A stretch of DNA of 64,000 bases, taken from contig CM042039.1 of NCBI GenBank assembly GCA_023525975.1, forward strand, positions 12,120,501-12,184,500, written 5' to 3'. The position numbers and the translations under genes are program-made. The stretch's first letter is position 1. The number at the start of each line of letters is the position of its first letter. The stretch comes from Smallanthus sonchifolius (Eukaryota > Streptophyta > Magnoliopsida > Asterales > Asteraceae). The notes beneath the pieces were generated by a model. It made no database searches, was not told the origin of the DNA, and worked only from the letters and a program-made list of their open reading frames with translations. Below are positions 22,626 to 33,390 of this stretch, piece by piece.

Positions 22626-24163
22626 ATGCATGAGGAGTCGTCATCAGGAACTAATAACAATAAAGAAATTGTAATTCATAAAGAAGTTGGTTCGTTTTCC
22701 CATTTTCAGTGTCCAGTCCTAAAATCCACAAATTATACTGTATGGGCAATCCATATGAAAACCATACCCAGGGCAAATGGACTATGAGAAATGATAGAAC
22801 CTAGTGCTAATACGCAGCTTGATGAAAAGAAAGACATGTCTACAACTGCATATCTATTTCAAGCACTACCTGAAGATATGATATTACAAGTTGCAAACTG
22901 TAAAAGTGCTAAAGAGATTTGGAATTCACTAAAGACAAGGCGTGTCGGTGTAGATCGAGTTCAAAAGGCACGTCTTCAAACACTCAAGACAGAATTTGAG
23001 ATGTTGAGAATGAAGGAGGAAGACACTGTCGACTCGTTCACCGCAAGACTAAATAGTATTGTCACTAGAGCAAATGGTCTTGGATCAACGTTTGATCAAC
23101 CGACTTAATACGAAAACTTCTAAGTTCTGTACCTAGAAGGTTCTTTCAAATTGTTGCAACCATGGAACAATTCATTGATCTAGAAACAACAACTCTAGAT
23201 GAGACAATCGGAAGATTGAAAGCTTTTGAAGAAAGGACCAATCTAATGAATGAAGGCTCGATGGGCGCTCAAGACAAACTTTTGTTCACACGTCATGAAA
23301 ACCGCTTTGGAAGCCGTGAACAAAGAAAATCCAATTCATCACAAGGCAATTGGCGTGATGAAAAGACGAGACAAGAAAAGGGAAAAGAAGTCCCTTCATA
23401 TGACAACTTTAAAAGGAAGAAAGATTTCCCTAGAAATCAATGTCGACTCAAAAGAGATTTTGGGAAAGTAGATTAATAAGATTGGACATTATGCAAGAGA
23501 TTGCCCTGAACCAAATCAAAGAGGAGAAGAATCAAAACTCGTGCAAGAAGACGAGGAACCAACCCTCTTAATGGCAATTAGAGAAGATTGCGAGGATCAT
23601 TAAGAGTTTTCCTTAGATGAGGAGGAAGAGGATTCTAGCAGTTTCTGGTTTTCATTATCTAAATATTTCAGTTATGAAGAACCAGAATGGACGGAACTAG
23701 TCAGTGAAAGGAGTCAAGTCCTAGAAGAAGGAAAATTGGAAAATCCAAAATTGAAATAAGAAGGAGCATACTTAGAACAAGAAAAACTTGATGTTTTTGT
23801 TCAAAAGCATCTTCAAAAGGAAAAGGAATGCAAAGGATATGGAGAAATATCAGCAAAGGATATGGAGAAATATCAGCAAAGGATGTATTATCACTCAAAA
23901 GTAATACTGTCAAAGTTGCTATGCCAGGTTACAAAAGAAGCAGGTTAGAAGCAGTTGATGTTTTACCATCCGGAGATCATGCAATCAAATTCAAAGATGG
24001 CATACATGTTAAAGGTGATAAAGGCATTGAAAGGTGCGTACATGTTCAAGATGAAGATTATGATGCAACTCATGAAGATAAAGTCACAGAAGATAACATC
24101 TATCAGCAAGGGAGGAAGCCAAAGCTCAAAGACGAGTATCTTCTACAACATACACAAGATGTG
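22626..24163 (+). pseudogene. copia gag polyprotein (UBN2 type), broken
   Basis: ATG at 22626 (MHEESSSGTNN), then the copia gag pattern: KSTNYTVWAIHMK, a stop where family members have Trp (22783-22785), AYLFQALPEDMILQVA, AKEIWNSLKTRRVG and VQKARLQTLKTEFEMLRM. A shift at about 23104 is followed by LIRKLLSSVPRRFFQIVA and LDETIGRLKAFEERT. Near 23473 a degenerate zinc knuckle remains (IGHYARDCPEPN, first Cys lost). The frame then breaks and resumes at 23828-24163 as a charged tail with a 24-bp direct duplication (ggatatggagaaatatcagc twice, 23836-23883). Gag packages element RNA; no enzyme domains follow before the PPT. Confidence 0.8.
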
Positions 24164-24199
24164 TAAATGTTGAAGGAAATGAAGGCATGAATTAATAAA

Positions 24200-24212
24200 T
24201 TAAGGGGGAGAA
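24200..24212 (+). other. polypurine tract of the gag-only copia element
   Basis: taagggggagaa directly precedes the 3' LTR start, the standard plus-strand primer position. Confidence 0.8.
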
Positions 24213-24475
24213 TGTTGGATGTTAATTTATTTATTCATGTGGGTCAAAGTTTATGGGTCATTATGTATATATTGTAAAGTTATAACTTAGAGTCATTTAC
24301 GTAAATATTTAGAAGTCAAGGGTTAGGGATGTCTAAACCCAAAGGTTAGAAAAGTCACGATGGTTGAAAATAGGGTTATATATACCTGTATCAAGTTTTT
24401 TAACGATTTGTGTATTATCAAAGTCAATATTTGGTGTCATTGTTTAATTGTGTTCATTGTGATCTTGGGCAACCA
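24213..24475 (+). repeat. 3' LTR of the gag-only copia element
   Basis: About 263 bp, starting TGTTGGATG and ending GGGCAACCA. It aligns with the split 5' LTR at roughly 97 percent by eye and lacks the MITE. The short frame at 24360-24572 reads through it and is not a gene. Confidence 0.85.
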
Positions 24476-24528
24476 TGTTGTACACATCAGTCCTTTCCAT
24501 ATCATCAATGTTGATGGCATAACCATAC
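24474..24528 (-). pseudogene. 5' half of the captured exon split by the copia insertion
   Basis: Minus strand: acceptor ttttcag (24529-24535), then GTATGGTTATGCC and an open stretch (one frame reads YGYAINIDDMERTDVYN) up to the LTR edge. It pairs with 12900-12946. The gene is unidentified. Confidence 0.4.
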
Positions 24529-24789
24529 CTGAAAAGCATAGTGAACAAAAGATTCAAAACCTAGAGTTGTAATCCTTTTTTTACAAACTGTATCTGCAAT
24601 GCTAGAATGTATACTATTAAATTTTATTATTAAATTTAGAAAAGTGATCCATTTTTTTAAATAAAATGAACAAATCAAGAAAGGTGTTGAACCTTAGTAA
24701 GACATTGTAGTTATGCTCAAACGCCAAAGCATGATGATTCATCATGTCCGTCGGTTGAATTCATTGTTCCCGGTTGAATTCCTATTAGC

Positions 24790-24961
24790 AATCCCACAAA
24801 TGGTAAAAGATCACCCACTTCCGGGAATTTGGTGTTTACAACCGTAACCAATGCTGCAAAGACAGCTGTGAAACCAGGACATGTCATCTGGGACTTTACA
24901 CATGATTGACAAGACAGTCCTCTTCCCCTATTAGCGGGATCATGTGCTAGATGTAGTAACC
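24790..24961 (-). pseudogene. captured exon of a CWC22-like splicing factor (MIF4G domain)
   Basis: Minus strand, with an acceptor (tcatgcag) just before KRLLHLAHDPANRGRGLSC. QSCVKSQMTCPGF, TAVFAALVTVVNTKFPEV and GDLL follow. This is the opening helices of the MIF4G domain of CWC22 (nucampholin), the spliceosome protein that recruits eIF4A3 for exon-junction-complex loading. Identity to plant CWC22 as I know it is high until GDLL. After that the frame reads unrelated sequence (PFVGLLIGIQPG) and stops at 24717, so the exon is truncated or joined to something else. A full CWC22 is far longer. Confidence 0.75.
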
Positions 24962-25299
24962 GTTTCTGCATGAGTAAATCTTAAGCCCTTTAGACATTTA
25001 CATCAAGTGCATGCCTGCAATTGTTCAAATAAGATTTTGATAGGGTTAAACCAGAATTGGAAAAGAAGAAACTAAAAGATGGAAGGAATTCAATTCAAAA
25101 TCTCTGCATATCCATTCCATAGCTAACACCCAAATAAATAGCAATACGAATTACATTAAACATCCCCTACTATCCTAAATAAAATATACTCCCCCTTAAC
25201 CTAATTGACTAAATAATAATAAAAATAAATAAAAACAAAACGTAACAGATTTACATCAAGTGAGAAACAGAGTAAACCAAAATTGCTGGTCATCTGGCA

Positions 25300-25389
25300 T
25301 CCCTCATATGCTTTCAATGAAAGATCAACAGCCTCTTTTTGTCATTACCAGACTTAAATTCTACCAAATATCTATAATAATCTCCTTTC
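25300..25389 (-). pseudogene. captured 14-3-3 exon fragment
   Basis: Minus strand, with acceptor tcttctgcag, then KGDYYRYLVEFKSGNDKK. The frame breaks where 14-3-3 proteins read a Glu-Ala-Ala/Asp stretch, and LSLKAYEG follows in another frame. This is helix 5-6 of plant 14-3-3 proteins (consensus MKGDYYRYLAEFK), phosphoserine-binding adaptors, and the exon starts at a conserved 14-3-3 intron position. No flanking 14-3-3 exons are present. It lies between the CWC22-like piece and an unrelated first exon, which again indicates capture. Confidence 0.82.
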
Positions 25390-25904
25390 CTGCAGAAGAA
25401 AAAAAAAGAATATCAGAATAATCATATTACAGAATCATTTAATGGAAAATACAAAAGTAGTACAAGCAAGGATAAACATTTTTCCTAAAACTACTGAAAT
25501 ACTTTTCTGCCTTTTCATTTCCGTATTAGCCTTTGTGAATAACGCATTGCATTATATATTTCACCATATGTCTGATCTAAACATATAATTGATGTGGCAT
25601 TTTTGGAGCACACAAAGTACATCTTGAAACTCAAATTCAGGTAAAAGTATCTAATTTTCATAACCAAGACTTCTGATCCAAATCCATAACCTAGATTCCA
25701 TGCTCAAAGGTCTTAAGAAAACAACAATTGACCATACAAAAATGATGAAATCCTAAACCTAATTCAACCAAGCGCACATTGAAAAACATCAAACCTACAT
25801 TTGACAAACCTGAATTACACACACAAAACACAAAATAATGCATCTAATAAACATCAGATTATGTAACTGAATAGCGCAAGAGTAAATGTTTATTATCCAT
25901 ATAC
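25390..25904. other. intron-like AT-rich sequence between captured exons
   Basis: No open frame of note. It could function as the intron between the first exon at 25905-26042 and the 14-3-3-like exon, giving a chimeric transcript if the Helitron is transcribed. Confidence 0.35.
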
Positions 25905-26042
25905 CGTTAACTGATCGAAGTAAGCCAGAAGTTCATCCTCAAATCCAGGTTCATAAGCTTCTTCGTTATTCGACTCCTTAAGTCGGTTAATAACCACCAC
26001 AAAACCGCCGCTACAACCGTCACTTACAATACGAATCATCAT
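25905..26042 (-). pseudogene. unidentified first exon with start codon and donor
   Basis: Minus-strand ATG at 26042 opens 46 codons, exactly phase 0, ending at CAGTTAACG|gtatat. The peptide begins MMIRIVSDGCSGGFVVVINR and contains EEAYEPGFEDELLAYFDQ. Upstream sequence is leader-like (aaaatcagggaggcgg). I do not recognise the protein. Its place nearest the Helitron 5' end, in the same orientation, makes it the potential first exon of any Helitron-driven chimeric transcript. Confidence 0.45.
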
Positions 26043-26399
26043 GTCCGCCTCCCTGATTTTCTGTTCCCCCTTTCCAAACCCTAATTAACATCTTTGTCGA
26101 CAAAAGGATGAGGATAAAACTGATTAATAACCAAAAGGTTGAGGATCAAGAGTATAGATTACATAGCGATTGAGATTTGATTTTGAAGGTTATTGAAGAT
26201 CTTAAAAGAAAAAGGTTTTGAACGGGTTAAAAGGGTTTTATAGGGTAATAAAACGGGTCAGAATTTGCCCCGCGTGTTGACCCGTATAAGCTTATTTTGG
26301 TTATTTTGGGGGGGGGGGGAGTGGTGAGGTTAAATGTGGTGGTGCCATGTGACACCCCATTTTACTTGTTTATGATATATGATACATAGATTATTGTAT

Positions 26400-26982
26400 T
26401 AGGGAAAGTATCATAAGAAAACTCAATCTTCATGAGAAAATAAAAAAACTACTTATTTAAAGTAAAAATAATAAAAAAATCATAATTCAAAAAATAAATC
26501 AAAAATTAAAAAACTGCTTCGGAGCCCTTGTCTTTCACGTCGTTTTCGTTAAAAAAAAAGTACCGGGTTTAGCTTTTGGACTTAGTTTTTTTGGTAGTTT
26601 AGCTTTTAGGTTAGGTTTTTGGAGGGGTGGGGTGGGGTGGGGGTTTAGGTTTTTAGGGGGTGGGTGGGGTTTTAGGTTTTTGGGGGGTGGGTGAGGGGGT
26701 AGGTGGGGTGGGGGTGGAGGATTAGGTTTTTGAGGGTGGGTTAAGTTTTTTTGGTTTAGTTTAGGTTTTTGGGGGGTGGGGTGGAGGGTTTAGGTTTTTG
26801 GGGGGGGTGGGTGGGGGTTTAGGTTTTTAGGGGGTAGGTGAGGTGGATTTAGGTTTTTGGATGGGGGTGGGGTGGGGGGTTAGGTTTTTTAGGGTGAGTT
26901 AGGGTTTTGGGTGTACTACACATATATAATAAGAGTTTTTTGATTTTCTTATAAAAATGAGTTTTCTAGTGAAATCACCCTA
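26400..26982. mobile_element. long-TIR MITE with T/G-rich, telomere-like core
   Basis: The left arm (TAGGGAAAGTATCATAAGAA then AACTCAATCTTCATGAGAAA) matches the inverted right arm (TAGGGTGATTTCACTAGAAA then ACTCATTTTTATAAGAAA). Flanking nonamers ttattgtat and ttatattat agree at 7 of 9 positions. The core (about 26580-26915) is a strand-biased tandem array of tttaggtttttgggggg-type units. It begins 10 bp outside the Helitron 5' end. Confidence 0.6.
26580..26915 (+). repeat. G-rich minisatellite (tttaggttttt + G runs)
   Basis: At least nine repeats of (t)ttaggttttt followed by runs of 4-8 G interrupted by T. G is almost confined to one strand, and many stretches have four or more G runs, so G-quadruplex formation is plausible. 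Confidence 0.8.
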
Positions 26983-29040
26983 TTATATTATAATTATATC
27001 TTTATCATTTAGTTTAGAAGTCGTCGATCTATATTTATAGTTCTTATCTCTAGCTACATCTATTAATTAGAGATTTTTTAGACTTTGATAATTATCTTAT
27101 ATTATATTATCTCTATATATATAACTGGCTTAAAATACATAAACTTTATTCTAACACACATTTATTTAAAATACAAACTTAGTATTTTCAAATTTTATAT
27201 GTAAAATTAAAAAAATCTTGTTTTTTGATGATAAAATTTTAAAAAAATCATTTTTTAATAGTAAAACTTTAAAAACTCGATTTTTGAAAATCTCTTGTTT
27301 ATTAATTCTCGACTTTTTTAAAATATTAACTTTTGATGATAATTTTAAAAATAAATGTAAGTGGTAATAATAATAAAAAGGTTTATTTATGTAATTTTCA
27401 AAAGAAAAAAATGCTAAATATGAAAGTATTAAATGGATGATATAGATGTGTTTTGAGGTGAAAAGGTTATGAGATGAAATATGGTGATGCCAAGTAACAA
27501 AGCCATTTAATTTTTTATTAGAAGAGAGATTACTTCACTTTAACCTTAAAGAAATATGGTTTACAAATAGTACAAAGATATTTAAAATTATCTAAATTAG
27601 CTTGCTAGTATTCGTAAGGGTTCTCTAAGCATTAGTTTAGCCCGAACGACGTTGTGCGGCTCCCGCGGCAACACCATCGCCACCCCCACTACGACGCCGC
27701 AGGGTTTTAAATCACGGCTTCCCAGCGTAGTGTATTGTGGTGAGAAACTGGAACGTTGAAATGTACCATAGAGCCTTTAACGTTTCATTTGATTTAAAAA
27801 AAAACACTATAAATTCAACCATTTAGCAAACAATTTTCACACAACCAAGATGACGGAAACGCGTTGCAGCAAATTTGGTTATCACGATTTCGGATGACGA
27901 TGAGTAGTTTGTTATTTTAATTTTTTCGGTTATTTATGTATTTTTATCTTTAGTTTATTTTATTCTTATAAATTAAATGAATTAGTTAATTAATTTTTGT
28001 TTTTTAATTTTTAAATTAAAAAAAATTATGTTTGTAGGTTCATGGTTTGGGCGCCTCTACCTCCGTGGCCTCGTGTTGCTTCAAATGACGTGTCACAATC
28101 TCATTGATAGTGTGTGTAACTTTTTAGGGCTTTGTAGGTTCATGGTTTGGGCGCCCTTACAGAAACCAATCCGACTAAAACATGTTACAAAATCCTACTT
28201 ATTTAACTAGTCAACTTTAATAAGACTTCAAAATATTGGATCTCATGAGAAACTTCTATGTTTTATGAATTATTCATTCATTTTCATTTTTCAAATAGTT
28301 ATCGTTTGTGAACAAATCATTTACGATAATTTAAAACTATGTGAAACACGCGCTAAATTAGGATATTAGTTATTTGGTGAACTATATTTTGCGGATCTTT
28401 TAAATAAAAACCACAACAAAAATATTGCTAAGTTTAAAATCTAAATGTTATTATATTTCGGGAGATAGGTTAATTAGTGTAGTCATGTGTATCTCTATTT
28501 TATTGTTCTTCTCTGTATTAGTTAGAGGGTTTTTAGATCTTAATGATTATCTTGTGTCTATATATATAACGTGATATTTATGATGAAATAATCAAAAAAT
28601 AACCCTCAACACCAACATATATTTTTATTCTTTCAATTATTTTTTATGGTATCATGCTTAATGTTTAAGCCCACATAATGATGCCGTTTGCAAAAAGGTA
28701 AACATCAAACCATGTATTTTGTCTGCAAAATATTCTTCAACGTGTAGTTGTGTTTTGGAAAAATTTTGCGTAGCAAATAACCGGGTTGAAGGGAGATTAG
28801 TTGAATGGAAACTATTAATTTTAAATGAAGATCGGAAAATTTGGATGAAGAATGTTTTACAGACAAAATGCATGGCTTTGGTGTGAAATAGAAGAACTCT
28901 ACGAAAAAAGTATACAGAGATTAGGGAATAGATAGGCTCCAAGAAGTTTATTTTTTATCATAAAGAAAGTTATGATAATTATGATTATGATATCTCTTAA
29001 GTTTATGATATGATAAGATAAATATAAAAAATCGTAGATA
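26983..29040. repeat. diverged dispersed repeat (copy B) and flanks
   Basis: No gene. 27530-27620, 28240-28360 and 28490-29040 align by eye, in the same orientation, with 2779-2890, 2990-3090 and 4390-4980. At 28036-28057 and 28134-28155 a 22-bp direct repeat (gtaggttcatggtttgggcg) sits about 98 bp apart. The minus-strand frame at 28658-28942 lies in the repeat and shows no domain. Confidence 0.45.
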
Positions 29041-29700
29041 TACATATTAATTTATATCTTTAACTAACTAAATTCATATAAAAAGAAGTGAGAAACATAG
29101 TAAACTAGGTGAAACTGTTGGCTAAAGTTTCTCCTAGAATTTTGTTTCTCGTCAAGTTTCAAATCATTTATGATAAGTTAAAAGTACGGTTGAAATGAAC
29201 CGAACTGAACGTAGTCTAGTTCATGTTCGTTCGCTTAACACTGAACTTGTTCACGAATGGTTAACGAACACTAACCGAACAAAATTTCATGTTCATGTTT
29301 GTTCATTAAGGAAATAGATGTGTTCGTGTTCGTTCATTAAGGAACGGTTCTTAAATAGATCTAAATTCCAAATGGGCCTAATTGGGCCAAATTGATCTAG
29401 TCCACTAAACTATGTTTTGGTTCTTGGATTCGATTTACTAAATGTATTGATTTTATCTTGAAACATGGAATGTTCATTTAACCAAATGAGTATGAGTTAT
29501 ATTGTATTTTGTAGTCGAATATCAGTAGTAACATAGGTGATTTGATTTGGTTACTATTTTGCAACAAACATTATAGGTTTACTATCAACAAAACAGTAGT
29601 AATATAGAGATAAAAACAAGTTGAAGTCATATTTAAGATTTTAACTTGTAATTATCGTCTTCTGATACGACTTGAGGAAAGCTTGAATTTGTGCCAAATT
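29041..29700. repeat. third part of the dispersed repeat family
   Basis: 29440-29600 matches 3800-3960 and the MITE-interrupted 5440-5990, and 29610-29690 matches 4215-4330 (caagttgaagtcat...cgatacgactt). 29190-29340 is rich in gttcatgttcgttc-type short repeats. No coding region is seen. Confidence 0.4.
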
Positions 29701-30678
29701 GGTAATTCAAATAATCAGGAAAGATAATTCTGGAAAAAGGTTATCATTGTTTATCTTGTTCGTTATTTTGTTATTTATGTTTATCATAGTCTAGGTTGTT
29801 ATAGATTTTGTTGCTAATTCTTATCCTAGACTAGGTTTGGATTTACATTCACAAATCATATGATAATGATAGGAAGTTTATAAATCCCTTGCACTGAATT
29901 CATGAATAGTAAAACAGCATGCCAATAACCACATTTCAAAGAGCATATGCATCAACTATATTACACTTAAGGAGCACACACTCAACAACTGTGAACGAAT
30001 TAGCGGAACAATCCAATTGAATACAAAAGAATCAAAAGATTAATGAATGTCAATAACTATTCCAAACTCTTTCAACGCCTCAGCATATCCTTCAAGACTG
30101 AAGTGGCCTCTGCCGCAATAGTTTCCCTTACAATCGGTTTGAGAACCAATCCCTTATTGTGTTCTTCATTCTATACTTCTATTTTAGCTTGCTCACATCT
30201 TAGGGTAAGACTCCTTTAGCTTTCTCACACCTCATGGTAAGACTCCTTTAGCTTGCTCACACCTCAGGGTGAGACTTCTACTTTACCTTGCTCACATCTC
30301 ATTATGAGACTTCTACTTTAGCATGCTTGCAGGACTTTCTAGTATGCACTACTATGCAATTATAATACAACACATAATATAATGCAATCACATAGAAAAA
30401 ACAGCACATATTAACACATAAGCATATAACATGACATATGTCACTGCCACTGTGTCGAGTTGCACCGAAGTACAGCTCCTTTACTGTTCTTTATCTTCTT
30501 TCTCTATCTTTTTTATAAAAATACATTTTTTTTTATAAAAAACGATTCTTTAAGTTTCAAAGTACTTTCGGCCGGTAGGCATGCCAGCCCAAAACCATAC
30601 GAAAAAGGGCAATAAGAACTCACCGGTTGTGCTATCACTGATCAACTATCGAACTATCAAGTCAGGCGGGTCGCTACA
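29701..30678 (-). mobile_element. possible Ty3/gypsy LTR (minus orientation)
   Basis: On the minus strand a typical LTR-like start, TGTAGCGACCCGCCTGACTT, lies at 30678 downward. The stretch includes four degenerate copies of an approximately 40-bp unit (cttgctcacacctcagggtgagact, about 30180-30330). The other end and internal domains are not identified. Confidence 0.3.
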
Positions 30679-31139
30679 GAATTCTTTACGAAGTCAACAC
30701 GTGAAATTTTCAACTTTTAGTTAGTTTCGCCTATAGTGTTGTGTAGACTAGTGTCACCGGTTAGTGTCGTCAGGAACTAGATTCATTTACACTCTAGTGT
30801 CGTCGGTCAGTGTTGCCAGGCAACAGGATCAGTGTCGCTAGAACGTTGGTTCTGGACTTAGTGTCATTTAGGTACACGACGAAACTGTTAGTGTCGTCCT
30901 AGTGTCGCCACATAAAATGGCGACAATACTTAATGTCTTCAATTATTGACATTTCTTGGGAACTACGCTTCGTAATCGTAGTGTCGCCCTATAGTGTCGT
31001 ATGAAGAACACCTTCACATTCTAGGCCCATTTTTTTATCCAAAATCACAACGTTTTACGTCCAAGTTAGATCTAACTTTTAATCAACTTTTATCACGTAA
31101 AAATTCAACCTTTATGTTAAAAACCCCGGTCTAAGTTCC
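30679..31139. other. non-coding stretch rich in agtgtcg motifs
   Basis: The short motif agtgtcg(t/c)c recurs about a dozen times between 30735 and 31000. No frame or family is recognised. It abuts the truncated left edge of the Sirevirus-like element. Confidence 0.4.
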
Positions 31140-31158
31140 TTTCGGTAGTCCTTATTCC

Positions 31159-33390
31159 TTGTTGCTACAGTATAAAGACCGCCGGTCTAAGTTTCATGCA
31201 AAAGCGGTGGAAGGCATCTTCTTAGGATACGTTGCCAACTCGCCTTGCAAGAGAGTGTACAACATAGGAACTTGTACTGTCGAGGAATGGTTTGAAGTGG
31301 ATTGTAGTAAACACAGCATTCCACCTGAACCAACAGGTCCAGCTTGGGGTTTTGATTATGATGCGCTATTCAAGTCATTCAATCTTCCTGATCTATCTGC
31401 AGTTGACGTCGCAAATGTTTATGAATTATTGGGTGGCGGTGATGACTCCAGCTTCTCTACTCGTGCTACTGTACCAATTATAACTCCTGATTCCAATGCT
31501 GCATCTGCATCTGGAACTCATGACAGTGATGACAGTGATGACAGTGAAGATGTTCTTGTTGTTGGAGATGACGCTCAAGCCAATCCTAACACAACTGTAG
31601 GAAATAAAGCTCCAGCTGATCCAATTAACATTGAATCTTCTTCCTCTGGAGTTAAGCACGAATTTAGATCCAGAAATTCAGGAACCGATTGTACCGAAGA
31701 CGAGAGTGCATAGGAATCATCCAATCGACAACATTATTGGTGATCCTTATGCCGGTGTTCAGACTCGTCATCGAACCATCACTGAGAACACCAGTCTTTA
31801 CACAGAGATATTTGACACTGGTGTCATGGAAACATGTCCGCATGCTGCATTCGTGTCCCAGTTAGAGCCAAAGAATGTGAAGGAGGCTCTCACTGACAAC
31901 TGCTGGATTGAGGCGATGCAAGATGAACTGTCTCAATTCCAAAAGTTGCACGTGTGGGATTGGTTGACTTGCCAAAGGGCTTTCAACCAATTGGAACCAG
32001 ATGGGTGTTCAAATGCAAGACGGATGATCGTCATGTTGTTGTGAAGAACAAAGCAAGATTGGTTGTTCAGGGTTTTTATCAGCAAGAGGGCTTGGATTAC
32101 AAGGAAGTATATGCCCCAGTTGCTAGAATTGAGGCCTTTCGACTGTTCTTGGCTTATGCCACATATGTCGGCTTCAAGGTCTATCAACTTGATGTGAAGA
32201 GTGCTTTCCTTTATGGTAAAGTTCATGAAGAGGTCTATGTCACTCAACCTCCCGGTTTTGAAGATCCACATAATATTAATAAAGTGTATAAGCTCGACAA
32301 AGCACTTTATGGTCTTCATCAAGCACTGTGGGCATGGTATGAGACATTATCTAAGCATTTACTGTCTAATGGTTTCGACCGTGGACAGATTGACTCGACC
32401 CACTTCATTAGGAAAGCAGGAGGTGACATTCTTCTTGTACAAGTATACGTCGACGACATTATCTTTGGATCTACCAATGAAGGGATGTGTAGGGAATTCG
32501 AGCAAGTGATGAAGTCCAAATTTGAAATGAGTAATATGGGTGAATTGTCATTCTTCCTGGGTCTGCAAGTCAGTCAAAGAGAGGATGGCATTTATCTACA
32601 TCAAACTAAGTATGTGCAGGACATCTTATCAAAATACAAGATGAATGATAGCAGTACTTACGGAACACCTATCCTAGTCAATCATGGTCTACATCCTGAC
32701 AAAGATAGAAAGGATGTAAATAGCAGATTGTACCGTGGGATGATCGGATCACTTATGTATCTCACAGCTTCAAGACCTGATATAATGTTTGATGTGTGCT
32801 TGTGCTCAAGGTTTCAGTCTCAACCGAAGGAGTCACATATGATAGCCGTGAAGAGAATTTTCAGATACCTAAAAGGGAAACCCCAATTAGGTCTTTGGTA
32901 CTCTAAGCAGCAGTCATTCGACTTCAAAGCCTACATTGATTCAGATTATGGCGGTTGTAACCTTGACAGAAAGTCAACTTCTGGTGGATGTCAATTCTTA
33001 GGAGACAGACTGGTCTCCTGGCAGTGTAAGAAGCAGTCAACGGTTTCTGTCTCAACTTGTGAAGCAGAATACATTGTTGCAGCGAGCGGTTGTTCTCAGA
33101 TACTGTGGATTCAGCAGCAGTTGAGAGACTACGGCTTAAACTTCACTGGAACTCCTCTATTCATTGACAACAATGCCACAATGTCCATCACAAATAACCC
33201 GGTGAATCATTCCAAAACTAAACATATAGAGATTCGTCATCATTTCATCCGTGATTGTGCTGAAAAGCATTTAATTGAACTTGTAAAAGTTCACACGGAT
33301 GACAATCTTGCTGACCTTTTCACAAAGGCATTTGATCGATCCCGTTTTGAGCATCTTGTCAACTTGATAGGAATGTTCAATCCTGAGTGA
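31159..33390 (+). pseudogene. copia pol fragment: integrase tail, reverse transcriptase, RNase H
   Basis: The frame opens in the integrase C-terminal region (KFHAKAVEGIFLGYVAN), passes an acidic linker, shifts frame near 31700 and shifts back near 31955. It then reads RT: WVFKCKTDD, ARLVVQGFYQQEGLDY, QLDVKSAFLYG with the first catalytic Asp, then QVYVDDIIFGS with the YVDD box. RNase H follows, with Asp in AYIDSDYGGC, Glu in CEAEYIVAAS and Asp in FIDNNATMSI. RT and RNase H are uninterrupted for 478 codons (31954-33390) with all catalytic residues, so decay is mild. The two shifts and the missing N-terminal half make it non-functional alone. Expected product: polyprotein copying element RNA into cDNA. 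Confidence 0.88.

Larger units (their letters stand above)
12947..24475 (+). mobile_element. Ty1/copia-type LTR retrotransposon with gag but no pol (TR-GAG-like)
   Basis: Two LTRs in direct orientation (12947-13952 and 24213-24475) start TGTTGGATG and end GGGCAAC(C)A. They differ by a handful of substitutions plus a 12-bp gap, apart from a MITE in the left copy. A primer-binding site follows the left LTR and a polypurine tract precedes the right one. The only coding region between them that belongs to the element is a broken gag (22626-24163); no protease, integrase, RT or RNase H is visible. This matches the plant TR-GAG class, mobilised by partners. The pentamer catgt stands at both outer edges (12945-12949, 24474-24478) but overlaps the LTR ends, so the target duplication is ambiguous. 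About 7 kb of the interior (about 14830-22140) looks like later insertion. Confidence 0.75.
8678..26390 (-). mobile_element. composite Helitron carrying captured gene fragments, interrupted by a retrotransposon
   Basis: Minus-strand 5' end: TCTATGTATCATATATCATAA at 26390 downward, preceded by A; it then runs into a 'cacatggcaccaccaca' stretch like the 'ccacatgtcgcttccac' of the 7391 Helitron. 3' end: hairpin CCCGTGTATTACACGGG (8690-8706), then CTAG at 8678-8681, followed by T. Inside, on the same strand, lie a decayed helicase tail and fragments resembling SNU23/ZMAT2, ALKBH8, CWC22 and 14-3-3 plus unidentified exons, several with intact splice sites. Same-orientation capture of pieces from unrelated genes is a Helitron hallmark. 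Removing the copia insertion (12947-24475) leaves about 6.2 kb. That the two ends belong to one element is inferred; no empty site is available here. Nested alternatives remain possible, because another hairpin end lies at 11535-11565. Confidence 0.6.

Noticed and set aside
25905..26042. Reading this exon as the true first exon of an intact 14-3-3 gene
   Set aside because: Plant 14-3-3 N termini do not resemble MMIRIVSDGC, and the next exon-like piece is a lone internal 14-3-3 exon with a frame break; no further 14-3-3 exons follow.
30170..30330. Possible CRISPR-like or regulatory repeat array
   Set aside because: Four degenerate head-to-tail units without spacers, in a plant LTR-like context; ordinary tandem repeat.
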